A stretch of 64,000 bases of DNA, from the NCBI GenBank assembly GCA_023229135.1, contig JALNZT010000020.1, positions 7,872 through 71,871 of the forward strand, read 5' to 3'. The position numbers and the translations under genes are program-made. Every line of letters starts with the position of its first letter. Positions within the stretch are counted from its first letter, which is position 1. The DNA is from Bacteroidales bacterium (GTDB taxonomy: Bacteria > Bacteroidota > Bacteroidia > Bacteroidales > F082). This document shows positions 52,655 through 61,186 of this stretch, in pieces. Below the pieces are notes generated by a model that was not told where the DNA came from, did not search any database, and saw only the letters and a program-made list of their open reading frames with translations.

Positions 52655-54005
52655 GAAAATGGTCTTGATGAAAGACTTAATACAAGAGATTACAATGGGA
52701 CCTTTTGGCTCAGACATCAAAGTAGATAATTTTATTGCTGATGGTGTACCTGTTCTGAATGGTTCTAATGTAACAGGCGTGAAATTAACAGAAGAATCTT
52801 TCAAGTATGTTTCGGAAGCAAAGGCTAAATCACTTAAAAAGGCAAACACTAAAAGAGGCGACATAGTTATAACTCATCGAGGCACATTAGGTCAAATAAG
52901 TTATATTCCAGAAAATTCAAAATTTGACAATTATATAATTTCTCAAAGTCAATTTAGAGTTACATTAAAACGCAATTTAGTTGACCCAATATTTTTTACT
53001 TACTATTTTCATTCTTCAGAAGGTCAAAAACGGCTACTATCTTTTAAAAACCACGTTGGTGTGCCTGCACTAGCTCAGGCGACAACAAATTTTAGGTTGT
53101 TAGAGTTTCCTTATAAACCGATTGAAGAGCAAAAAAAAATAGCCAAAGTGCTTTCCGACCTTGATGCCAAAATAGAACTCAACATCAAAATAAACCAAGA
53201 ATTGGAAGCAATGGCAAAATTGCTTTACGATTACTGGTTTGTGCAGTTTGATTTCCCTAACGAACAAGGCAAACCCTACAAATCTTCAGGCGGTAAAATG
53301 GTTTATGATAAGAAATTGAACAGGGAAATTCCTGAGGGGTGGGAAGTGAAAAAATTAAAACACTATTTGAAGCATAATTATAATTCAATTTCCAAATCCA
53401 ATAATTACAATCAAATTAAATATTTGGATACAAGCAGTTTGACTCAAAATTATATTTCATCACTGCAAAATCTAAATTGCGAGACAGATAAGATTCCTAG
53501 CAGGGCACAACGTATTGTTACAAAAAATGACATTCTATATTCAACAGTTAGACCCAATCAGTGCCATTACGGAATTATAAAAGAACCAAATGAAAATATG
53601 ATTGCCTCCACAGGGTTTGCACAGTTAAGTTCAAAAGAACAGGGTTTAAGTAATGACTTGATATACACATTTATCACCTCATATTGGGTGACTAAAAGAT
53701 TGCAAAAAATTGCTGAACTTTCAGTTTCGGCATATCCATCAATTTCGCCAACAGATATACTTGAATTAAGAATAGCATTGCCAAAGGATAAATCAATTAA
53801 CCTTTTGAAATCAATAAATAAACAACTCGACAATTCTTATAATTTGATTAATTATAATCAGAAACAAAACCAACAACTCACAAAACTTAGAGATTGGCTT
53901 TTACCCATGTTAATGAATGGACAAGTAACAGTTGGAGCAGCAGAAGAAAAATTAAATATGGCAGCAGAGCCAAGTGGAGAATATAAAATAAAAGGGAATG
54001 AATAA
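52647..54005 (+). CDS. hsdS: Type I specificity subunit S
   Basis: A 452-residue specificity subunit. Two target recognition domains (~1-150 and ~215-385) are separated by the conserved helical spacer PIEEQKKIAKVLSDLDAKIELN (location ~157-178), with a second one near the C-terminus. Motifs FGSDIKV and HRGTLGQISYIP mark the first TRD. It determines the bipartite DNA target, which cannot be read off the sequence. The C-terminus is followed by short unrelated residues (AAEPSGEYKIKGNE). It completes the operon. Confidence 0.93.
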   Translation: MSRKMVLMKDLIQEITMGPFGSDIKVDNFIADGVPVLNGSNVTGVKLTEESFKYVSEAKAKSLKKANTKRGDIVITHRGTLGQISYIPENSKFDNYIISQSQFRVTLKRNLVDPIFFTYYFHSSEGQKRLLSFKNHVGVPALAQATTNFRLLEFPYKPIEEQKKIAKVLSDLDAKIELNIKINQELEAMAKLLYDYWFVQFDFPNEQGKPYKSSGGKMVYDKKLNREIPEGWEVKKLKHYLKHNYNSISKSNNYNQIKYLDTSSLTQNYISSLQNLNCETDKIPSRAQRIVTKNDILYSTVRPNQCHYGIIKEPNENMIASTGFAQLSSKEQGLSNDLIYTFITSYWVTKRLQKIAELSVSAYPSISPTDILELRIALPKDKSINLLKSINKQLDNSYNLINYNQKQNQQLTKLRDWLLPMLMNGQVTVGAAEEKLNMAAEPSGEYKIKGNE

Positions 54006-54058
54006 AGCCAACGCTTCACAGTCATACATATTGCCAAGTCGCGCGAAAAACCAACCGC

Positions 54059-54077
54059 ATCCCGAAAAATTCGGGAT
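54059..54077. terminator. Hairpin behind hsdS, possible terminator
   Basis: A perfect 8-bp stem ATCCCGAA/TTCGGGAT encloses a 3-base AAA loop. No T run follows on the + strand, so termination is uncertain. Confidence 0.4.
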
Positions 54078-54162
54078 CAATAAGTATGCCTGTCCCACCC
54101 CACAAGCAGACAGAGAAACAGTAGCAAATTGAAAGATAAAATGACTGAAATGAATCAACACC

Positions 54163-54291
54163 TGGCGGTAACAAAGTGTATAAATCATTGGGCAATAAGT
54201 GGTTAAAATGAAATTTAGAGCAATAAATAAAATTTACGGTAAACTGAAAGTGAAGTGTTTCGAAATGCCCAATGCTTCATACACCAACCGT
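54163..54291 (+). repeat. attC-like element behind the RM operon
   Basis: The left box TGGCGGTAAC (54163-54172) is exactly complementary to GTTACCGCCA at 46713-46722, the left edge of the RM block. The inner arms are GTATAAATCATTGGGCA (54178-54194) and TGCCCAATGCTTCATAC (54266-54282). Bases 54172-54291 match the element behind Fic at 119 of 120. The right box GTTACAAC begins at 54290. Confidence 0.65.
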
Positions 54292-54313
54292 TACAACATA
54301 ATATTAAAACGCT

Positions 54314-55492
54314 ATGAAAAAGCTATTTACATTAATTTTCGTCTTGAGTAGTTTATTGACAATTGCTCAAGAAGAATCAATTCAAGAAGCTCAAAAACTT
54401 ATTGAAAACAAGAAATATGAATTAGCTCTAAAGGTATTGAATGATGCTGATCCAAACAATGAGAATCCAGATATTGTAATTGAGAAAGTTGATTTGTTTT
54501 TAAATTACTTTGTTTCAAGCATCATGCACCAGCTTTTTGCGGTTACAGATTTGGAAGCTGAACAAAATATATATGAAGTTCGGGGTAGTGAAGGTGGTTT
54601 TTCCATGTTTAAGTTTCCGCCGGATACAATCTTAAACAATTTGATTGATAAGCACCCAAATGATTTTAGATTATACAAAGAACTTGGTTTTTATTATCAC
54701 GAAGTTCATTTGAAATATGGTGGTAATTGGTTAAAACCAGATTCTACTTTGATAAATTTATTTGTTGAAAATTACAAATTGGCGTATGAAAATGGAGTGT
54801 ATGATGACTGGTCATTATATGGAATTGGTTATGGTCTTTTATATACTCAAAAATATCAAGAATCATTAAAATATTTTAAAGAAGCTATAAATCTTAAACC
54901 TGAATATCCGACAAGTCATTATAATTTGGCATATGCATATTTGTCTCTAAATGACCATGAAAATGCTATAGAGAGCGCTAAGAAGGCTCTTGAACTTTAT
55001 GAAAATCCAGCTGAAAAAGCTGATGCGGCAAGAATAGTTGCCGTATGTTACTCAGAACTTGAACAGTATGAAAAGTCTCTGGAATATTATAGAATTTCAA
55101 ATGAAATTGACCCAAACAATTACTATACTTTAAAGCCATTATTATCAATTGAGATCTACTTGAATGACGAAGTCTATAAAAAAAGAACAAAAGACTTTTT
55201 CTTATTAGCACCGGGAAATCCAATTATTTATCAAAATCTAATGGAAGATTATTGGAAAAATGAAAAGCAAAATGAATTAATTGAATTTTTTGAATCTTTG
55301 AAAACTGAGTTTGAAAATGATAATAAGGTTTATGCTAATTTACATTTCTATATAGCTGTTATTCAATATGATAGTGAAGACTTTGAAAATTCAAAAGTGA
55401 ACTTTGAAAAATCTAAAGAGATCTTTAGGAATGTTTTTGAGCCAAACCATGACGTCTTTAAAGCAATTGATTCTTATTTAAAAGAAATTTAA
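54314..55492 (+). CDS. Secreted TPR-repeat protein
   Basis: A 392-residue protein with a signal peptide (MKKLFTLIFVLSSLLTIAQ). At least five tetratricopeptide-like repeats are visible, for instance YQESLKYFKEAINLKPEYPTSHYNLAYAYLSL (~180-211) and YEKSLEYYRISNEIDPNNYY (~254-273). TPR arrays bind other proteins. It is A+T-rich and sits in the accessory region as its own block behind the RM element. The left edge GTTACAACATAATATT (54290-54305) resembles the complement of AATATTACATTGTATAAC directly behind the stop. No defence function can be named. Confidence 0.75.
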   Translation: MKKLFTLIFVLSSLLTIAQEESIQEAQKLIENKKYELALKVLNDADPNNENPDIVIEKVDLFLNYFVSSIMHQLFAVTDLEAEQNIYEVRGSEGGFSMFKFPPDTILNNLIDKHPNDFRLYKELGFYYHEVHLKYGGNWLKPDSTLINLFVENYKLAYENGVYDDWSLYGIGYGLLYTQKYQESLKYFKEAINLKPEYPTSHYNLAYAYLSLNDHENAIESAKKALELYENPAEKADAARIVAVCYSELEQYEKSLEYYRISNEIDPNNYYTLKPLLSIEIYLNDEVYKKRTKDFFLLAPGNPIIYQNLMEDYWKNEKQNELIEFFESLKTEFENDNKVYANLHFYIAVIQYDSEDFENSKVNFEKSKEIFRNVFEPNHDVFKAIDSYLKEI

Positions 55493-55508
55493 TATTACAT
55501 TGTATAAC
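55491..55508 (+). repeat. Right boundary motif of the TPR block
   Basis: AATATTACATTGTATAAC is partly complementary to the left edge of the TPR block at 54290-54305. No matching right half of an attC-like element follows. A REP hairpin and a truncated toxin lie there instead, so the element may have been broken. Confidence 0.4.
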
Positions 55509-55606
55509 AATACATTAGCTTAAATGCGGGGGCGGTAGTTTGACTGACAATTAGTGTTTTTACTTTCAGTGTCAACGGATGATATTAAAACATGACGTCC
55601 TCCGCT

Positions 55607-55629
55607 CGGCGAAATTTGTAACTTCGTTA
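55607..55629. repeat. REP-like hairpin, second family, degenerate copy
   Basis: CGGCGAAATTTGTAACTTCG and following bases share the arms CGAA(G)/(A)CTTCG of the copies at 39344, 40471 and 56172. It lies beyond the broken toxin end. Confidence 0.65.
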
Positions 55630-55666
55630 ATGCCCAGATTAGGTCTTATCCTAAAAACCGGACAAG

Positions 55667-55789
55667 TCACCCCTTTGGGCGTGGGTTATTTCCCAAATCC
55701 AGTATGGCAGCTTTAATCTTAGAATAATACGATTCCGGAATTTTGGAAAGCTTTTTCAGCGCTTTACGCTCAATCCGGACTTTATACAT
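55667..55789 (-). pseudogene. RelE-family toxin, truncated after 40 residues
   Basis: Starting from the TAATG overlap with the antitoxin, the frame encodes MYKVRIERKALKKLSKIPES and continues to NNPRPKG, then stops. This is the N-terminal half of a RelE/ParE toxin, whose usual length is about 85-95 residues. The strands and catalytic C-terminal half (the GxYRxRxGDYRxxY region) are absent, and no continuation is found in other frames before the REP-like hairpin. It is most likely inactive. The preserved antitoxin upstream shows that the pair was once a toxin-antitoxin module. Confidence 0.75.
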
Positions 55790-55995
55790 TATTTTCGTTT
55801 TCCTTCACGTTTCTCCTCAATCTCCTTGAAGGCTTCTTCTGCTACTATAAACTCTTGTTCACCTTTTTTGGCAGCATCATAGCGTTTAATGTCATCCAGT
55901 TCTTCCAAATCTTCCACCATTTTATTATATTCTTTGATGGGTAGTATTACGGCCAGTTTGTTGCCGTCATTGTCTGTTACAAATTGTGTACTCAT
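55789..55995 (-). CDS. Phd/YefM-like antitoxin
   Basis: A 68-residue protein starting MSTQFVTDNDGNKLAVILPIKEY (location ~1-23), with a following acidic helix VEDLEELDDIKRYDAAKKG. This fits small antitoxins paired with RelE/ParE toxins. The start at 55995 is preferred; a longer frame to 56055 adds 20 residues (MLNIEALNKNK) unlike the family. Its stop and the toxin start overlap in TAATG, a standard coupling. Since the toxin is truncated, the gene may be a relic or may still autoregulate the promoter. Confidence 0.8.
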   Translation of the reverse strand: MSTQFVTDNDGNKLAVILPIKEYNKMVEDLEELDDIKRYDAAKKGEQEFIVAEEAFKEIEEKREGKRK

Positions 55996-56171
55996 TGTAT
56001 ATAAGCTTTTTGAGCGTTGGCATTTGTTTTTATTTAGTGCTTCAATATTCAGCAATCGCTGTGCCGTTTTTTATCAAATTGGTGTTTTGTACTTTATTTA
56101 ACAAGCTGCAATTTTACACTGAAACGCTTATTTTTTTAGCAAAGTTACATAAATAAATTCCGCCCCCCTCC

Positions 56172-56194
56172 CGGCGAAGTCTGCAACTTCGTCG
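56172..56194. repeat. REP-like hairpin, second family
   Basis: CGGCGAAGTCTGCAACTTCG plus TCG matches the copies at 39344 and 40471 closely. It lies 20 bases behind the 3' end of the esterase gene. Confidence 0.75.
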
Positions 56195-56213
56195 CCAAAT
56201 AACACCAAAACCT

Positions 56214-56954
56214 TTACACCAATATCTTATCCATAAAATACGGCATCATTTTGCGCCACCAGGGCCAGTCGTGGCTCACATCAGCGCCCCAGAAGTCAAC
56301 CCAGGCCGGGATGTCTTTCTTGTCTAACAGTTGTTTGAGTTTTTTGGCGTCGTCAACCATTTCTTCTTCCCAGGCCCCTTGCCCTACGGCGATAATAATT
56401 TTTCCGGCACGAATTTGTTGCAAGAGTTTGTCGTCCTCCAGGTTTTGTAAAAAGTGCAGTGGTGAATTGAAATAGACCGTCTCGTCCATATAGTTGCCCA
56501 CAAGGCGCTGTAAATCAAACATACCGCTGATGGCAATAACGGAATCGAACAAGTCAGGATGCTTGAAAAACATATTGGCGGCATGGTAAGCGCCCATGCT
56601 AAACCCTGCCGCACATACCTTGATGTCGGCCTGGTTGCAATGATTGCGAATCATTGGCAGCACTTCATCCAAGACATATTTCTCGTATGCTTCGTAACGT
56701 TTTCCGCGCTCGGCGGGATGCTCGTGCTGGCTCGACCAGGATTCAAAATCCATGCTGTCGATGGTAAAAACTTTGATGCGACCATTGTCGATAAAGGGTT
56801 TCAATGAATCAATAATGCCAAAATCTTCTGATTCATAAAACCTTCCGCCCTGGGTGGGAAATAGTAAAACCGGCTTACCATAATAACCGTATATTTTCAG
56901 CTCCATACTTTTATTCAGGTTGGGGCTAATCCATTTGTGATATTCTATATGCAT
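56214..56954 (-). CDS. Esterase-D-like alpha/beta hydrolase
   Basis: A 246-residue cytoplasmic alpha/beta hydrolase. The nucleophile elbow is AAGFSMGAYHA (~115-125, Ser119). HDWPWW near residue 230 supplies the catalytic His, and FWGADVSHD lies before it. The Asp or Glu of the triad is probably in QGAWEEEMVDD. FPTQGGRFYE near the start may form the oxyanion loop. It resembles the putative esterase group (EstD/FrsA-like). It is 5 bases behind the ATP-grasp gene, so they are co-transcribed and probably act in one pathway. The substrate is unknown. Confidence 0.85.
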   Translation of the reverse strand: MHIEYHKWISPNLNKSMELKIYGYYGKPVLLFPTQGGRFYESEDFGIIDSLKPFIDNGRIKVFTIDSMDFESWSSQHEHPAERGKRYEAYEKYVLDEVLPMIRNHCNQADIKVCAAGFSMGAYHAANMFFKHPDLFDSVIAISGMFDLQRLVGNYMDETVYFNSPLHFLQNLEDDKLLQQIRAGKIIIAVGQGAWEEEMVDDAKKLKQLLDKKDIPAWVDFWGADVSHDWPWWRKMMPYFMDKILV

Positions 56955-56959
56955 GTTTT

Positions 56960-58129
56960 TCAGTTCTTTAGTTTGTGTATTTGATGTTGTATTTCAAGTA
57001 TGCGATTCATGTTTTTGCTGCGTACAAGATAGCCATAATTCCCCATGGCACGCGACATTATCTCCGGCAATGCCGCGCTAAAAACGATTTCTTCGGCAAA
57101 CATTTCTATAAGTTGTTCATGTGGATAAAGATAGTCGTAAAAGTTCTTGCGGCTCACGTAAGCTACATGGTATTTATGCTCATAATCCAGGCTAATCGGG
57201 CGGTCTGCCTTCATGGCTGCCCAGCTTTTATACAAATCCTGGTCGCAGGCATAGTTAAACATTTCGAGTGTATAGCCGCCCGGCGGTCGCATATTTACTT
57301 CAAGCGCGATGAGCCTGTTGGTTTTATGTTCTCTGAAAAACTCGATATGGAAAAACCTGCCTTTCAACTTAAAGGCTTTCAGCGCGATTTTTCCGGCTTC
57401 AACCAAGTCTTCGGGCAGTTCGCGCAACGAAAAATAGTAGGTGTGGATATTCTCATTCACCACTTCCATCACGCCGTGACGGTTTTCGTGAACCGACTGG
57501 AATATGATGTTTCCTTGATTATCTGCCAGGCCATCAAAGGATTGTATTTTTCCTTCGATATATTGCTCCATAAAATAAGGAACGGCTTTCTTTTCATTGA
57601 AAAAAACCTCCAACTCAAAGTGGTTGTTAATTTTATAGGTATTGGCTGCTCCCACACCGCTATCGGGTTTGGCAATCACCGGAAAGCCATATTGCAAAAC
57701 AAAGGCTTCGGCATTTTTGAAATTGGAGACTTTGATACCTTCAACCACGGTCAGGCCGGCTTTTCTGAAAACCTCTTTCATGGCCGACTTTTTTTTGATT
57801 TTTTCTATTTCGGCACTTTTCAGGCCCGGAATATTAAAGTCGGTACGCAGCCGGGCTTCGGTCTCTAACCAATATTCGTTGTGGCTGTCGATGCCGTCAA
57901 TTTTTCCATGATGATAGGTGAAATAGCCGAGTGCCCTCACGAGCTGGTCGTAATTGTGCAAATCGTCCACCCGATAATAATCAGTAAAAGCAGATTTCAA
58001 AACCGGATCCAGCTGGTCGTAGTACATGTCGCCAAGACCGAAAACCTGAACGCCTTCGGCATTTAGTGCGGCACTAAAACTTTTGTAGTTAGGCGGAAAA
58101 TGCGGCGATAGGTGTATAAAGTTTTTCAT
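56960..58129 (-). CDS. ATP-grasp ligase of unknown substrate
   Basis: A 389-residue ATP-grasp protein. The N-terminal preATP-grasp part is ~1-110. ATP-binding residues fall in KSAMKEVFRKAGL, GFPVIAKPDSGVGAANTYKI (~150-169) and YFMEQYIEGKIQSFDG. The Mg-binding end is FHIEFFREHKTNRLIALEVNMRPPGGYT (location ~267-295), with the two Glu and Asn. Such enzymes join a carboxylate to an amine or thiol using ATP. The tight link to an esterase suggests making and cleaving of an ester or amide product. No closer family can be named. Confidence 0.85.
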   Translation of the reverse strand: MKNFIHLSPHFPPNYKSFSAALNAEGVQVFGLGDMYYDQLDPVLKSAFTDYYRVDDLHNYDQLVRALGYFTYHHGKIDGIDSHNEYWLETEARLRTDFNIPGLKSAEIEKIKKKSAMKEVFRKAGLTVVEGIKVSNFKNAEAFVLQYGFPVIAKPDSGVGAANTYKINNHFELEVFFNEKKAVPYFMEQYIEGKIQSFDGLADNQGNIIFQSVHENRHGVMEVVNENIHTYYFSLRELPEDLVEAGKIALKAFKLKGRFFHIEFFREHKTNRLIALEVNMRPPGGYTLEMFNYACDQDLYKSWAAMKADRPISLDYEHKYHVAYVSRKNFYDYLYPHEQLIEMFAEEIVFSAALPEIMSRAMGNYGYLVRSKNMNRILEIQHQIHKLKN

Positions 58130-58164
58130 AATAGTTGATTAGGTTCGGGAGTTTTGGTGATGAT

Positions 58165-59400
58165 TTAAGCCACAAACATCCAAACGATATAAAATAGCGT
58201 AAACAGTGTTAAAAATATGATACCGACAACCGACCAAACTTTGAGGTAGGCTGCGGGCTGATACATTTTCGGAATCAGTTTGTTGGTGATTACCCTGTAA
58301 TTCAGGTAAGCTAGTACGGGTGCGGTAACAAAAGAAAGGATGGTGGCTACGCTTACCAAAAAGCGCATGCTGCTCGACTGGCTCAGCACCAGCATGGTGC
58401 CGCTCATCAGCACGATCATCCAGAAGATGTAACTCAGCTTTTTGGATGGGCTGTTCGGGAAAAGATAATGGATGGATTCTTTCACCGTGCGTGGATAGGC
58501 GTCGGCAACCGATAGGGTAGTGCTCAGCATGGTTGTGAAAGCCGCAAGAGCGATAACGGAGTAGGCCCAGTCGCCAATGCTCTTGGTGTAAAGATTTACG
58601 AGTTGGTCGGCAAATACAATGCTGCTGGGAGAAGGTGTTTCGCCACTTTGATTCATAATTAAAGCGCCGAGCGCTAAAAAAGCGGCGGCAACTAACATGG
58701 TGCCAAAAAAACCAACTCTAAACTCGATAAGCACTTCCTTAATCGTAGGTTTTTCGGTGAGTTCCATATTTTTCGACTGGCTCCAGAGCGATCCCCAAAC
58801 CACGATATCAATTGGCGCCGGCATCCAGCCGATAAAGGTGATTAAAAACAGTATATGCGTTTTGCTCATCCAATCGAACTGGCCGATTGAGAAGTCAGGA
58901 CGATGCGCCTGTGGGCCTAATGCTGCAACTACCGCAATTATTGTCGAGACAGTAAGCAACAGAATAACCACTTTTATAATATCATTGAGCAGCCTGAACC
59001 GGCCAATAATCAGTATCAATAAGGTAATGATCAATATAATCCCGCTGGTTTGTAGTATACTTAGTCCTGTGGGGATCAGGTTGTTGGAAAGGCCTGCTGT
59101 AACGATTGTGATTGCTGCCAAAATAGGAAACATGGTGACAAGAGTGAGTGCAAGGAAAAGCCACAAAACCCATCTGCCTTCTCTGTTATAGGCGTAAATT
59201 AGGTTGTTGCCGGTAGCCAGCACATAGCGGCTTCCCACCTCGAAAAACGGGAACTTTAACAAGTTTGCCGCCAGCAAAACCCACATCAAATCGAAGCCAA
59301 ACTCAGCACCAGCGCGGGTTGATTGCACCAGGTGCGACACGCCAATAGCGGCACCGGCGTAGAGCAGGCCGGGGCCGAGTAATTGAAGAAAACGTTTCAT
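58165..59400 (-). CDS. Atypical Nramp-family transporter
   Basis: A 411-residue protein with about 11 membrane segments. The first has GPGLLYAGAAIGVSHLVQST (location ~9-28): where Nramp metal transporters have the metal-binding DPGN, this has GVSH. The sixth has FIGWMPAPID (~189-198) in place of the MPH-like motif. It therefore belongs to the wider Nramp family but probably does not transport divalent metals in the standard way. It is intact and lies 35 bases upstream of the ATP-grasp gene on the same strand, so the three may form an operon. The substrate is unknown. Confidence 0.8.
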   Translation of the reverse strand: MKRFLQLLGPGLLYAGAAIGVSHLVQSTRAGAEFGFDLMWVLLAANLLKFPFFEVGSRYVLATGNNLIYAYNREGRWVLWLFLALTLVTMFPILAAITIVTAGLSNNLIPTGLSILQTSGIILIITLLILIIGRFRLLNDIIKVVILLLTVSTIIAVVAALGPQAHRPDFSIGQFDWMSKTHILFLITFIGWMPAPIDIVVWGSLWSQSKNMELTEKPTIKEVLIEFRVGFFGTMLVAAAFLALGALIMNQSGETPSPSSIVFADQLVNLYTKSIGDWAYSVIALAAFTTMLSTTLSVADAYPRTVKESIHYLFPNSPSKKLSYIFWMIVLMSGTMLVLSQSSSMRFLVSVATILSFVTAPVLAYLNYRVITNKLIPKMYQPAAYLKVWSVVGIIFLTLFTLFYIVWMFVA

Positions 59401-59488
59401 GTCAGAAATTTTGTTGGTTCTTTAAAGCCTGCAAAGTTAAATTTGTGGGCTTTAAATCAAAACAAAAACAGTTTTTTTGATAAAAAAA

Positions 59489-60238
59489 CTACTTCTGCCA
59501 AATTTCCCATGCCATCTCCGCTTGTTCTTTAAACATCTGCATGCCATTGAAAACGGTAGCTCCACGAATTTTTCCTTCGCTTAAAAATGCTGTTTCGGTG
59601 GGATTGTAAATCAAGTCTATCAAAAGATGTTCAGGGCCAATTGCTGAATACGGAATTGGCGGCTTATCGTCGATATTTGGATACATACCAAGTGGCGTTG
59701 TATTGATGATAAGCGGGCTTGCTTCTATATCTTCTTCAGTAAGCATTTTGTAATTGATCTGGCCAATTTTAGAGATATTTCTGCTCACCAGTGTGAAACC
59801 AATTCCATGCGCACGTAAAGCAAACTGCACTGCGCGTGAAGCACCGCCTGTACCCAATATCAGTGCAGATGTCGGTTTTTTTTCAACAAAAATATCCGTT
59901 TGAAGAATAGCCGAAAACCCTTTGATATCGGTATTAAAGCCATGGAGACAAAACGAGCTGTTTTTACGAATTATTTTTACGGTGTTTACCGCCCCCGCTA
60001 AAATAGCGGTTTTTTCCAGCTTGTGACAATAAGGGATTATTTGTTGTTTGTAAGGAATGGTAACATTAAAACCCATCAGCTTTGGTCTGTCGTTTATCAG
60101 CGCTTCAATTTGCTCCATATCCTTTAATTCAAAAAGTTCGTAGGCAGCATCTATTCCTAAAGTCTTAAACTTTTCTGTGAAATAGCTTTTTGAGTGAGAA
60201 TGTGACAATGATTCGCCGATTAGGCCATATTCTTTCAT
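59489..60238 (-). CDS. aroE: Shikimate dehydrogenase AroE
   Basis: A 249-residue NADP-dependent enzyme of the shikimate pathway (aromatic amino acids). The substrate-binding SLSHSHSKSYFTEKF (~10-24) and NVTIPYKQ (~58-65, catalytic Lys) are in the N-terminal domain. The Rossmann motif GTGGASRAVQF is at ~124-134, and TTPLGMYP at ~180-187. The length is typical of short AroE. Its start overlaps the DUF368 stop by one base (TAATG type), so they are in one transcript. Confidence 0.95.
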   Translation of the reverse strand: MKEYGLIGESLSHSHSKSYFTEKFKTLGIDAAYELFELKDMEQIEALINDRPKLMGFNVTIPYKQQIIPYCHKLEKTAILAGAVNTVKIIRKNSSFCLHGFNTDIKGFSAILQTDIFVEKKPTSALILGTGGASRAVQFALRAHGIGFTLVSRNISKIGQINYKMLTEEDIEASPLIINTTPLGMYPNIDDKPPIPYSAIGPEHLLIDLIYNPTETAFLSEGKIRGATVFNGMQMFKEQAEMAWEIWQK

Positions 60239-61182
60239 TATGCGCTTGTCTTTGGTTTTTCTTGTTTTGATTTTGCTAAAAATTCAACAGCCCAAATCGT
60301 TGCTACCCCAACCAGCATCAGCAAGATAGCACCAATAACTTCTGTTGAAAAGGCTTGCGGAAGTTCCGGCATATAACGTTCCACTTTGGGTAAGCCATCT
60401 TTTAGCAATACTTCTCCATTGGATAAAGTGAGGTAAATCTTTTCCTTCCACGGCCATAAAATACTGATCGATCCAAGAATAAACCCGGTGAGTAGCGCAA
60501 TCGTATGGTCTTTATATTTCTTTAGAAGCCAGGACAAAAAATGCGAAAAAGCAATTAATCCGAAGACTGCGCCGATTACAACCGGAAGCAAAATTGAGAA
60601 ATCTCTTTCGTTAATAGCTTGAATGGCAACCAGTTGATAGTTTCCCATCAAAATCAGGATGAAACTGCCCGATAAGCCCGGTAAAATCATAGAGCAAATC
60701 GCTACCACACCGCAAAGCATCAGGTAAAAGAAGTTATTATTTTCTACTGCCGGCGTCATAAAAGTTACGGCAACGGCAATGCCTGTGCCAACCAAAAAAC
60801 TTATAAGAACGGCCAATTTCCACTGGTTTACAGTTTTGCCGACAAAATAAACAGAAGCCAGTACCAGTCCAAAAAAGAAGGACCAGATATATACCGGATA
60901 ATTGGTGAATAAAAAATCAAATAGTTTGGCAAGACTAATAATAGCAAGGCCTATGCCGGCAAAAATGCTGATTAAAAATAGCAGGTCGGTATGCTTAACG
61001 AATGCAGCAATTTGTCCTTTGAAAACCATTTTTATAGCAATGGCATCAAAAGATTTGATGGCGTTGATTAGCCGTTCAAAAATACCCGTTATCAGTGCTA
61101 TCGTACCGCCCGAAACGCCTGGAATAACATTGGCAGCACCCATCGCAATGCCTTTTATAAAATAAGTGAAGTAAGCTGTCAT
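60238..61182 (-). CDS. DUF368 family membrane protein (polyprenyl-phosphate transporter type)
   Basis: A 314-residue protein with about nine membrane segments. The family signature is GAANVIPGVSGGTIALITGI (location ~16-35) and the second repeat ICSMILPGLSGSFILILMGNYQ (location ~162-183). The doubled PGxSG motif marks an internal duplication. DUF368 proteins (PopT in some bacteria) are reported to recycle undecaprenyl phosphate across the membrane. A lipid-carrier role fits envelope synthesis and is inference here. It sits between the aldehyde dehydrogenase gene, 4 bases upstream, and aroE. Confidence 0.9.
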   Translation of the reverse strand: MTAYFTYFIKGIAMGAANVIPGVSGGTIALITGIFERLINAIKSFDAIAIKMVFKGQIAAFVKHTDLLFLISIFAGIGLAIISLAKLFDFLFTNYPVYIWSFFFGLVLASVYFVGKTVNQWKLAVLISFLVGTGIAVAVTFMTPAVENNNFFYLMLCGVVAICSMILPGLSGSFILILMGNYQLVAIQAINERDFSILLPVVIGAVFGLIAFSHFLSWLLKKYKDHTIALLTGFILGSISILWPWKEKIYLTLSNGEVLLKDGLPKVERYMPELPQAFSTEVIGAILLMLVGVATIWAVEFLAKSKQEKPKTSA

Positions 61183-61186
61183 AGTT

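Noticed and set aside
40300..54291. Classical composite transposon between the two 120-bp repeats
   Set aside because: The repeats carry no transposase, are in direct orientation without terminal inverted repeats of an IS type, and core-like genes (VOC lipoprotein, dipeptidase) lie between them.
56975..57868. 297-residue plus-strand frame opposite the ATP-grasp gene
   Set aside because: The minus strand encodes a complete ATP-grasp protein with all motifs; the opposite frame shows none.
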